Positions 46,006 through 56,704 of a stretch of DNA of 64,000 nucleotides are shown in pieces (positions within the stretch are counted from its first letter, which is position 1; each line of letters starts with the position of its first letter). Position numbers and translations under genes: made by a program. The notes below the pieces were generated by a model. The model saw only the letters and a program-made list of their open reading frames with translations, made no database searches and was not told the DNA's origin. Where the stretch lies: NCBI RefSeq assembly GCF_020283565.1, contig NC_060064.1, positions 15,644,337-15,708,336 of the forward strand. Reading direction: 5' to 3'. The DNA comes from Trifolium pratense. Taxonomy: Eukaryota > Streptophyta > Magnoliopsida > Fabales > Fabaceae.

Positions 46006-48541
46006 TTACCATGCACCAGAAGTAGCTACCTTGTCCGCATAACCAAAATTGGCCCTCCTTCCTCCACCTCCACTACTTCCTCCATTTCCTCTTCTTCCTC
46101 TATTCATCTGATAATCATTAGCACCATGATGATATCCAGGGTTCTTAGACCATGACATGTTGTTTTCTCTCTTTCTGTTATATCCATCCCCCGCTGCCCA
46201 ATTTCCACTCCCAGCATTTCTTTCTTGACACTTGTTATGCAAGCCACCACCATATTGCTCCCTCTGATTCCATCCCTGATTCCATCCTTGATTCCATCCA
46301 TGATAATCACTCTGACCAGTTTGCCACCATCCATATTCTTTTGCATGTTCATCAACGGGAGCATGATACTGTTGTTCCCATGAGTTTGTTTCAATATTTT
46401 CATGTTGGTTTGATTCCCATCCATGGGCAGCATAATTTGGTTCAGAAGGCTTTGTTACTTCTTCGTCCCCCCATCCGGTAGGTCCCCATCCTGGACCAGT
46501 AAAGGACTGATTCAAGAGGAACGAACTACTGAGAATCACAGGCTCCTCAGTTTTTGTTGGTTCAGAAGGCTTTGTTACTTCTTTTTCTTCTTCGTCCCCC
46601 CATCCGGTAGGTTCCGGCCATCCTGGACCAGAAAAGGACTGATTCAAGAGTAGAGAACTGCCGAGAATCACAGGCTCCTCAGCTTTTTGTTCCATGTTGC
46701 GGCGGGTCTCTGCTTCTATATCCAGATCCAGATAAAGTTCAGGATCAACAGTTGCATTCCAATCTACATCGTCAATGTATAGGTTAGGATCAGGCGATGG
46801 TATGTCGCAGGGAAAGCCGTTGAACTCCGCATAAAACCTGTTTTTTGCATTGTCAAATGCTTCTTTGACAGCAGAGTCGTCCCAGTTTACCACATCGGGA
46901 TGCAGATGCATATACCTCTTGCATTCTACTACATTTCGCCATGGAACTGAGCCAACCGAATAACAAAACTTCTTCTCCCACGGAGGCACTGTTGAAAACC
47001 TTTTATCTGTGAACCAAAAGGAATAAATAAAATCAATTGATAATTTAAGGGATAACCTATGATCACACTTCACACCGAGATAGCATGACATGAAAATGTA
47101 ATCATAACATATATATATCAATAAATACTTATAAATTGAATGGCCGAATCTAAACAGCTTTAGTTCATAATCCAAGACAAATTGAGTTTTTACATAGCAG
47201 GAGGTACCAAAGTTCAACCGCTAAGCTTTCCAATTCAATAATTGAATGACGTAGGGATATTTTAAATATGCCTTCAAAAGTTTTAATTAGTAGATATGTA
47301 GACGGTTTCACTTTAAAACACAACATAAAAGTTAGTATAAAGAAGATGTAGTTGAACAAAACAGGAAATTTAGATATCTTTGCATTACACAATTTCAATT
47401 CAATGACGTCACACATATGCGGGCAATCCAATAGATACCTACTTGAACATGGCCGAAATCAAGACATGTAAGCTTCACCGATTTAATGAGGTAGGGTTTT
47501 GTTTACAATAGATTTTAATTAGTACAACCATAGCCAGCATGAATTCAAAACACAACACAAACAGAAATTATTACAGAACATAATCTGCAAAAGATCCAAT
47601 ACAAACAGAAACTTAGTTATCTATCACCCCTGTCAATTTCAATAATTGAACGTCGTAGGGACCAACCACCCTGATGAACATACAAAACACCAACAACAAC
47701 AACAAGAAATTACAACCTAACTACCTTCCAACCAAACAAGTGGCAACATTTCATATCCTTAGTGACACTCCCTTCAATTATTGAAATTCTTAAGTTACTT
47801 ATGTTGACAAGGAAATGAAACCTAAACCATCCATCATATTTTACAACCCCACCTTGGCCTTATCAGGTGAGTCACACACACATACAAACAAGTAAATTAG
47901 GTTCAAGCCAAAAGACAATTCGAAAACATACATCTAATTAAAGCTACTTCTAGAAACATATGATTAACACAAAATGAGTAATACATCCCAAAACACAAAA
48001 GAGAAAACAAAACCAAAATTTGTCATTCAAAACCAACCAAAAAAAGAAAGATAAAAAAAACCCAATTTTTAAAACCAAAACCCCAATTGAACACATTCAA
48101 AACTAGGGTGATCATAATCAAGGTTTTAAATTGCAATTTTGCAACCGCATATCATGATTTTTCATGTCTCCACAAGACAATTGCAGCTGCATCAACATAT
48201 ATATGCCATAAATTATTCACAATATAAAAAATTGTGATGCAAATTCATTTTAAAACATTGATCATGATTATATGTTTAACAATTATTAATTATACAACTG
48301 ACCCAATTTTTCTAGCATGATTATAAACAAATTAAAAGAAAAATAAAAATAAACTTCATAGAAATTAATGAGTAATCCCTGCAAAAAGTGAAGAATGAAT
48401 AAAATTCCCAAATAAAATAAAGAGAAAGATTTAGATGAGTATTAACTTACCCAAAGGTGGTTTTCCATTAAAGGATGGGGATTGCCACTGACCCACCTGA
48501 GGATTTTGAGTGTACCCTTTGTTTTTGGTCCAATTAGGCAT
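46006..48541 (-). CDS. Trp/Gly-rich GW-repeat protein, copy GW3 (unknown function)
   Basis: Exon 1 is 48541-48451 (donor GGTAAGT) and exon 2 is 47006-46006 (acceptor TTCACAG). They are in phase 1, giving 363 residues. The order is MPNWTKNKG head, PPWEKKFC..GSVPWRNVV, DDVDWNATVDPELYLDL, repeat 1 (LLNQSFSGPGWPEPTGWGDE), repeat 2 (LLNQSFTGPGWGPTGWGDE), HGWES, YGWWQ, a triple GWNQ run at about 46260-46300, and a Gly/Arg-rich end. At least eight GW pairs are present. Its 1.4-kb intron is the longest of the three. The intact RecA gene lies upstream in the genomic order (51-55 kb, same strand). This pairing is probably the ancestral one. Cell location and role are unknown. Confidence 0.77.
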
Positions 48542-48880
48542 TTCAAGAAGCAAAAGAGAATGACCCGGAAGAGAATAAACACAATTGAGGAAAAAATTAA
48601 GAAACTTTGGGAAATGGGACAATCAGAGACAGAGATTTGAGAAAGAGAGAGAAAGTTTGTGTGTTGTGAAAGTAATAACACAGAAAGATAGAAAATAAAA
48701 GCGGTGGAAGAAGAAGAAGATTCTGGAATTAAATGATTATGATGGTGACGGTGATGATGATTTGGACAGAATTAAAGACAGAAGAAGAAGAAGATGAAGA
48801 GTTACGAGGTTTGTTGTTTCTTATTTCTTGCTTCCACAAGAGAGAGAGAGAGATATCCTTTGGCTTTGTACTTGTCTCTA

Positions 48881-48888
48881 TATTTATA
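48881..48888 (-). promoter_or_regulatory. TATA box of GW3
   Basis: CCTATAAATATAGAGACAAG on the minus strand, about 340 bp before the ATG, followed by a GA-repeat leader (about 48840-48855). Confidence 0.62.
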
Positions 48889-49984
48889 GGACTTTGATTT
48901 TTCACTTTTTCTTTGTTATTACTGAGTTCACATTTACTTTTTTGAGTAAATAAATAGGAAATTTTATTCTTTAAATAGAAAGCATGGGTTAATACTTAAT
49001 ATAGGAGGAGTATGAGTATCTCACTTTTGCAAATTTAAAAATTTATTTATGATTTATCAATTTATGAAGTACTAATATTTAATGGAGTTGATTTATTACT
49101 AGTTAAAGGATTTGATTCATTGTACATAACCGATAGAAATTTTTATAAGAATTGAAGTTTGAACATTGAGATTTTCATTTATTCATCTTAGAAAATAAAA
49201 TTTTACTCATTAAACTACTTAACAAAAAATTATCGAAAGAACTCACAATGTGTGCCCTAACGAATTCTTGTGTGTCTTATAAATAGTAACGAATTTGATA
49301 TCTTATATATAGAAAAAATCAGCTGAAATGAAAGAAGTCGCATTATGTGTCCCAAAGAATTATCTTGTGCATTTTATAAGCTCTTTGAAGAAGATTAATC
49401 GTCACTAAATAGAGATAAAAATTTCATACAAATAATATGGTAATTAAAAAAGATTATCACAAATATTTGATTTTCTTAGTAACCAACGATAAAATCGCAC
49501 GTATAATCGGTGAGAAATTTTATTTGGACAATTTTAAGTTGTTGGACATTGTATAACGATACGGTCCCACCAACTTTTCGTGTTTTTAATTATTCTATTT
49601 TTACCTCGATTTGTGTGTGAGCTTATAAATCAACCTTGTCGGATATGGCGTTAGATCGGACAACTTATAAATAATTTTTATTATCACAAAAATAAAATTG
49701 TTTGTAATTTTATTAGTAAACAATAAAATCTTTGAAAACTTTTTAATTATATTAAATTGATATCATATTTTTTAATACATCGATTTATTCTTAATAGAAT
49801 TGCGGGTATGGGTACTAGGTACCCAGATAATACAAATACAAAGGTTGTTACTCACGCATGTATAGATCTGAGTACGAATATTTTTTTCAAGCTGCAAGTA
49901 CAAAAATAGTATTATAGTATACAACTCATATGTTACCCATTGTCATCCCTACTTATGCTTTTACTAATTCAAATATAGAGTATT
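48889..49984. other. Intergenic upstream of GW3, no gene
   Basis: AT-rich. The first about 200 bp are shared with GW1 upstream DNA. A possible tRNA-like/SINE tail fragment (GAAGTTTGAACATTGAG, ACTCATTAAACTACTTAAC) is at 49145-49230. Confidence 0.35.
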
Positions 49985-50345
49985 TGGGCTATTTATTGTT
50001 GTGGCAAATATGAGGTGAGTTAAGTCTCACATTGCTTAAAAAAGTGGAGGTTGAACACTTTATGAGTGAGAAGACGCATAAATCTAATGTCTTAAGATTT
50101 TGGGTTAAGATATGGTGTCCAACTCACTTGTTTTGAGCCCAATATGAATGACCCCCCGACTGCGTGACCCACTTGAGGGGGAGATTGTTATGCAAGTGTG
50201 AGGTGAGTTAAGTCTCAAATTACTTTAAGAAAGTGAAGGTTGAACATTTTCTAAGTAAGAGGACCCATGAACCTAATAATTTAACGTTTTGGGTAAAAAT
50301 TTAATGTCCAACTCACTCATATAATTATTCTGAGCTCAATCTGAA
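49985..50345. repeat. Pair of about 190-bp direct repeats
   Basis: GAGGTGAGTTAAGTCTCA, then GGTTGAACA, then AACCTAAT-type sequence, then TGTCCAACTCACT, then TGAATGA, occurs at 50011-50150 and again at 50200-50345. GAGGGGGAGATTGTTATGCA lies between them. Such spacing is seen in small LTR-like repeats of plants; the class is uncertain. Confidence 0.6.
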
Positions 50346-50870
50346 TGATCACAGCTGACACTCGTGACCCAAACTTATTTGGAAGGAAGAGCCCTCAAAG
50401 TTTCTCATACTGTGCCTGCTTTTGATTTTCTTCAAACACACATGACTAAATGGATTTTCCAAGCTTTTTTGGTATGTACCTCTTTTCACATGTTGAACCA
50501 AGTTTGTGTTGTAAGTTCTAGCATTATCAAGTGAAGTTGCTGTCCCACCAGATGAAGGCCAACCACTTTTGATACAACTATGTTCAATGACCCTCCACCG
50601 ACTTTCTCCAATGCTGAAGAAATAGCATCCACAATGGCATAACAAAAGGATACCACTACAGTAGGAAGTGTGCAAAGAGCATAATCATGATCAATGTCCC
50701 TTCCTTTGTGTTGTCAATGTTGAAATGAGAATCATACAAAGGTTTTTGATTTACTCAATAAAATTCATATAAATAAACTAGACAAAAATTTCATATTCAT
50801 CACTAAAATAAATTCAATAAGCAAAAAATGTAACATGTACAACACAGACATGCCCAATATGAACCTCTCA
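50346..50870. other. Possible decayed coding DNA, unrecognised
   Basis: The minus strand has a 108-codon open frame (50349-50675) and a competing frame with a plausible amphipathic stretch ([18 protein letters not shown]). Neither matches a family I know. Probably a gene fragment. Confidence 0.25.
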
Positions 50871-51479
50871 AAAAAAGTATAAAGATAGATTCTTACATTA
50901 CAAGGGAATAGATGTAATATTTAATTTGCCAAAAAAAGAAAAAGATGGAGGTTTGTAGGTTGAATTAGCCGCCGATCAACAAGCTTCGTTGTTTTTTTTT
51001 TTTGTTAGTGTATTGCTCGCAACACCGAGCATTTCAGGAGCATAGGAACCGGGAAAAGGAATACAAAAAAATTTAACCAATGGATCCAGAAAAAATAAGA
51101 AAATTCAACCTTGGAAATTTAGGCAGTTCATCATTTACATTGCAGTCCTGTAATTGGAACCTTTGACTAATGAATACAATAAATATTTTCTAATACACAA
51201 GGTTTCAAATGGTTTACAAAGAGCAATAAAATTTCACTTCTGTTAGTGTGACTTTGCAGTACCCCACACCTACATCCATAGGGCTTCACATAGTCACATT
51301 ATAGCAGCTGACAATTCCTGTAACTTAAATGTTGTTTGCTCATCTATAGAGTGGTTGATGCCTACCTATTGAAGGCAATACTGATGCCTTGTGAATATGA
51401 TTGCCAAGTTTGTTAATCACATAAAGTCTGCAGTTTGGCGTAGATCATGGTCCGGAAAATTAGGAGGTTTGCCAAATTT

Positions 51480-54156
51480 TTAAAGATTAAGTCTTTTCAT
51501 GTCCATAACTAACTTGTCACAAATACTTTTATTTTTAGCCAAAAATAGTTCAGCAGCTTCTCTACTACTAAAAGCATCCCCTTCAATAAAGTAGTTTCCC
51601 TCATCTTTCATAATGAGTCCATGTTCACAACCTAAATCAAAGACCTCTGATTCTTGGCAAAAGCCTTTTCCAAACTTTATACCAAGTTCAGCCTTTTTCA
51701 TTGATGCTGGTGCTAGTTTATTTTTTACCACTTGCGCACAAACCGTAATACCCTCAACCTGAAGAATCAGATGTCAAGAGAGAAGAAAAGAATTAAAACA
51801 ATGTAGGTGTTTGGGAAAGAAGAGAGAAACTGCGAAACTTTCTATATGTAACTAACTAAGAAGCAATACGATAGAAAAAAGGTGACAGGATTGAAAGTCT
51901 TCAAATATATTCAAAAGTTCACCTTATCTTCAGTTTTGATCAATCCCATTCTTGAAAGTCGCAAACGAACAGCTGCATAGAATCTCAAAGCGTTTCCACC
52001 ACAAGTGACCTCTTCCATAGGTCCACGTCCCCCAAATGCTTTAGGACTAAATCTAACCTGTATACAAGACAGTATTGAATGATAAATCTAATGGTTGATT
52101 TGTATATTGTACAAATTGACATTCAAATGATAACATGAACAATTTCAAATAATGTGACTTTGACCTGATTAACAAAAACTAAGAGAGCTTGGGAGCGGGA
52201 CAATGAATAATTAATTTTCCGTAGTGCTTGAGTCATCATTCGCGAATGTAAATCTTGATTCGTAACAACTCCCAATTGATCAAGTTCGCATTTGGGGACA
52301 AGAGCAGCAACCTGGAATGGCAAAATCATCTTATAATCATGTGAGAGAAACTATAACATGAAATGTATTAACAGTTAAAATACCTTGGAAATATGTCATA
52401 TATATCATCAATGCATCATTGTATCGTATCTTAAATGATATTTTTAGGAGTGCTTTCCATATTTCATGATATATTTCCTTATTTAATTACAATTAAGAAT
52501 CTAGTATTGGCACGAGTAGAGCTCATTCTTTGTACACCGTAGTATCAAATCAATAGCAGTTTCAGATTATTCATTTAGCTTATTCTCTCTTTTACCTCTT
52601 CCCTACAAAAACCCTCAAATTTTACGAAATGAGCAAAAGCAATTTAAAAAATAGTAAGAGTATAAAGAAAGCTAATCTAAATAATTGGATGGAAGCTTGC
52701 TACTGCTACTGTTAGACTGGGCAGACCACCATTATAGGCTCTCATCTTGAAAGTCAGACACTACTTTTGGATCATATGACAATGCGAGAAATTTTGCAAA
52801 AATGATGGCTTTTCTAAACTAATGTAAGAGGATAGGGACAATAACTTACACTATCAACCACAATCACGTCTACAGCTCCACTTTTTGTTAGTGTATCAAC
52901 CATGCTCAACAAATTTTCAGCACAATCAGGATTTGAGATGAGAAGGTTTTTGGTATTTACACCCATTGACTCCACAAGTGAAAGGTCTAATGCACTTTCT
53001 ACATCAAGATATGCACAATATCCTGCCAACAGAATGAATAGAATATATAAAATTGACAGGACACAAGCAATTGAGTAGTTATTTTCATATTATTGAAGTA
53101 CAAATTGAGAAATTCTTTATCTATATACAGTGAGATTTAAATGCTAAAATACGAAAAGTCTGATATGTACCTCCAAGCTTTTGAGCTTCTTTAATAATTT
53201 GAAGGGCAAGTGTTGTCTTACCAGCTGCTTCTCGTCCGTATATTTCAACAATCCTACCCTAAAACATTCAAATGTGATGCATATTAAGGAAACTTGTATA
53301 TTGTATTGTGTCTGTGAAGAGGCTTATTTATATACTAAGTTAATTTATCCTATATTTGGACAATAAAGCAAGGACACAGACAGAAACTCAAAGACACCAA
53401 CACCTTATGGAAAAAAGAAAACAAATGTGCTACACAGTGTCACTGGAGTCATACACCAGCATACTGTGAGTGTGTGGTACATATCCGAATATACCGACTA
53501 GTTATCACCTTTGGTAATCCTCCAGTTCCAAGAGCTATGTCAAGCTTCAAGGAGCCTGTAGATACGACATTGGCATAGCGTACACCAAAAAACTTGTTCA
53601 AAGATAACATTGACTCCTTGCTAAACTCGGTAGCAAGCTGTGAGACAGCCAAGGAAAGTGCACTACTTTTCTGTGCTGCTTTGACATCATCATGTATCTC
53701 ATCAGATTCTAAATCTGAAGCTTCGGCTGAAACTAAAACATTTCCAACATTATTAGCATATTGTTTATCAAATTATCGTAACATAAACTCCTACTGGATC
53801 CAAATTACAAGGAAGAAAGACATACTCACACAAAAGTAGAAAAAGAAAGAGAATGATTTTCATAGAAGAGAACCGGTAGGAGTTCATGCCAAACAGACAC
53901 ACGCAGGTACATTAGGAGACATAAGAACTAATACCTGTAGTAGAAAGCGAGCAGGTGTTCATGCCAATCCTGCTCATTATTTCTCTAATTCCAGTCTGTG
54001 CAACAAAAAAAAAAATTAAGATAAAAGGAGATGAAAATGTGTTGAGTATGGCTCGTATGCATCAGGAAGAGGCTGGGGGCAGCCCAGGAGCTAAGCTAGC
54101 GGGGGCAAAGCCCCCGCAGTATGATTCGGGGGTATTGTTGTTGTTATCTGGACCAA

Positions 54157-54194
<38 letters not shown>

Positions 54195-55124
54195 CATCAT
54201 CATCATCATTATAAATAAATACCGCTTGTAACACTGAAACCCTAATTTATTCATTCATTCATTCATCTAATAGAAACGAAATGTAGCGACTTCTACATTC
54301 GTAGACGTACCAACTACTTGGGGAACTCTGTTATCAAACTTCTTGTGTGTTCATTGTTTTCTTTATTCGTTATTCCTTTTGTTACTAGTTGTTCCAACAA
54401 AATGAATTCGAAAAAAATAATCATTTAGGAGCATAGGGAAACATAAGAACACAAAAGAAAAAAGAAAATTAACTACTGGTAAATATTTATTGTGTAACAG
54501 CAACCAAATGCATGTAAATGTAATCACCATAAACTGCAAAACTGCTGTAAACAATTTTCCCAATCAGTGTCACAGGTGGTTCTTGTCCAAAATTAGTTCC
54601 TGATACTATCTCTTTCGATAATACAAAGACCAATTCTTTTGGTTTACTAGGTGCGCCCTAAGTCATTGGCATATTGATTCTTATAGAAAGGATAAATTAA
54701 GGTAATGTGCAATATATGTTACTTTTTATTTGTGCATTTCATTGGATTCTTATGTAACTAACTTCAGTTCTTCTGCATATACTATAGTAACAATTGAAAC
54801 CTTCATATACTTGTTCAATCTGTAATTATAAGTTCCACTTAATCAAAGGTCAATACTTTTTGAGATAACATCTAAACCCAGAACCAAAGCTCACATCACA
54901 CACTCATTGAACAATACCAATATGCTATTTTCTAACAAAAAATAATAAAACAATAATTTTTTGCTACAATTAATAACCAAAATCAATACACAGATTTGTT
55001 GAATTAGAAGCATAATCAAGAATGAAAGGTGTAGGGAAAAGATAAGAACCTGGCGGGAAGAGTAAAGGAGAGAGGAAGAGAGTAAAGGCCTTGCAAAGAG
55101 ATGGAGACGAGTCGAAAATGGCAT
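51480..55124 (-). CDS. RECA3: RecA homologue, probably mitochondrial RECA3 type
   Basis: DNA-dependent ATPase for homologous recombination and repair in an organelle. Eight exons join in frame to 393 residues: 55124-55050, 53995-53935, 53732-53509, 53258-53171, 53022-52850, 52311-52165, 52057-51923 and 51758-51480. Exon 1 ([18 protein letters not shown]) is Arg/Ser/Leu-rich and lacks acids, as expected for a transit peptide. [20 protein letters not shown] leads into the Walker [12 protein letters not shown]. Next come YLDVESALD, the Walker B strand [17 protein letters not shown], loop 2 region to [23 protein letters not shown] and VVKNKLAP. The C-terminus ([19 protein letters not shown]) is short and lacks the acidic tail of bacterial RecA, which fits plant RECA3. 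RECA2 cannot be excluded. It diverges from FAX1 by 1.6 kb. Confidence 0.88.
54099..54117. repeat. GC-rich perfect hairpin in RecA intron 1
   Basis: GCGGGGGC, an AAA loop, then GCCCCCGC, inside a GC-rich island of about 70 bp in otherwise AT-rich intron sequence. It may be the end of an unidentified insertion. Confidence 0.7.
54157..54210. repeat. ATT/ATC microsatellite
   Basis: About 13 ATT units run into six ATC units within RecA intron 1. Confidence 0.9.
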
Positions 55125-56704
55125 TTTGAGACACCCTTTTATGGTCTTACTCGCTCATTCAACGATTTGGTTTCATACCCATTTTGTGAGAGGGAATAAA
55201 GCTGAAGAATGAAAAAGAGACAGGTATGGAAGAAACCAAACCGAACCAGGGAAAGGGTTTTTGGGGTTTGGTCTCGGAGTTAGTCAGACAGGGAGAGAAC
55301 TCGAGTGGAATATGGTGGAGGGAAATTGATTAGGTTGACTTTCTTATTGATATTTTAAATTGTAGGCATGACTACAAATAAAATATCTTCTTGTGACCCA
55401 CTATTTTGTGGGAAATGGAATAGATGCAGTCAGCACATAGTCAGATCTTTAGTACCGTTTGATCAAGATCTTAATACAATTTCTTTTATCTATTTAATAT
55501 AAATTTATGAGAATAAAGTATAGTGTGATTTTCACATATTTATTTGTTTTGATTTCTCGTCTTCATACGATGTATTTTGTTATCTTGTCTTTGTGCGGTG
55601 TATTTTGTTGTTTCGTCTTTGTGCAATTGTTGGGCATAAATTTGAAATTCCTACGTAAACAGCAGTGTTTATTTGTTTCGGGTTGAAGGATTAGTTTGAT
55701 CCTAGTCATTTGCAGTGTTTATCAAGATCGCTTAATTTTTAAACCCTAAACCTTGTAACAGAAGTAACTCACATTGAAGAGACATATATTGGGTCGAGAT
55801 TGATAGATGATTTTGTCGATTTAGACTCATCTTTATTGTGTTGGGTTTGACTTTGAAATAACTCTGTATTTGTTCTCTTTAGAAATACTAGGTTTAGGAA
55901 GAAAAAAAATGGTCCAGGCAGGAAAAAAAATCCAATTTTTAGAACTAATTTAAGTAAATGACTAGTTTTTATTATTAATTGGTGAATTGGAATTGGTTTT
56001 GTAAAAAAACCAGTTATCGATGAAAGTAGGTTTAAGAACCAAACCATATATTTGGTTCAGTTTGGTTTGGTTCATTAACCATGCACACTTCAGTCAAAGA
56101 CCGTCTTAATGTTAATTATTGTTTCAAAATGGATCAAAACTAAACTCAACCGAGGAATATATCCCTCCAGGATAATTGCCCACTACAGATCATATAGTAG
56201 TCATACCATACTTGCATACCAAATCAGGTATGAAGATCAAACTAATGTCTATGACGCTCATCAAGAGACAATTGATAAATTAATGTTTTATCCCAAAAAA
56301 ACCTAATATTTCTCACATGAATTGTACTATGACTATGACTCAAGTTTAGACTTTAGGTACACTATTTCTTACTCCATTTAGTCCTAATTATAGAAAAGAT
56401 TCACATTTTATGTATCTAAGAAGTAAATTTATTCTTATAATTAGGACCGGAGATAGTATTTTATTTAACTGTTTTTATTTTATTTAAAAAAAAAAAGGGT
56501 AACTTGTAGTAGTAGTAGTAGTATAATTAAAAAATAAAAAATTGGAACCAGTTGTTCGTTCGATCGACCAGACCGGTTGCTTGCTTAGTTGTCGCAGCTT
56601 TGACGAACGAGTCTACACCTACCTTCACCTGCAACGTTTTCCCCATTCTCAAATTCAATTCTTTATTTACTGCAAATCCAAATCATCCACCATTAATCTT
56701 CGCC
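55125..56704. other. Shared intergenic region between RecA and FAX1
   Basis: Bidirectional upstream DNA. 56375-56460 is a Stowaway-like fragment (CTCCATTTAGTCCTAATTAT with inverted ATAATTAGGACCGGAG). An AGT microsatellite lies at 56505-56521. GC content rises after 56540, consistent with the FAX1 5'UTR. No further gene. Confidence 0.5.

Noticed and set aside
50349..50675. A possible 108-residue minus-strand protein.
   Set aside because: Two competing frames look equally coding-like, there is no recognisable domain, and it ends in repeat DNA. It is kept only as possible decayed coding sequence.
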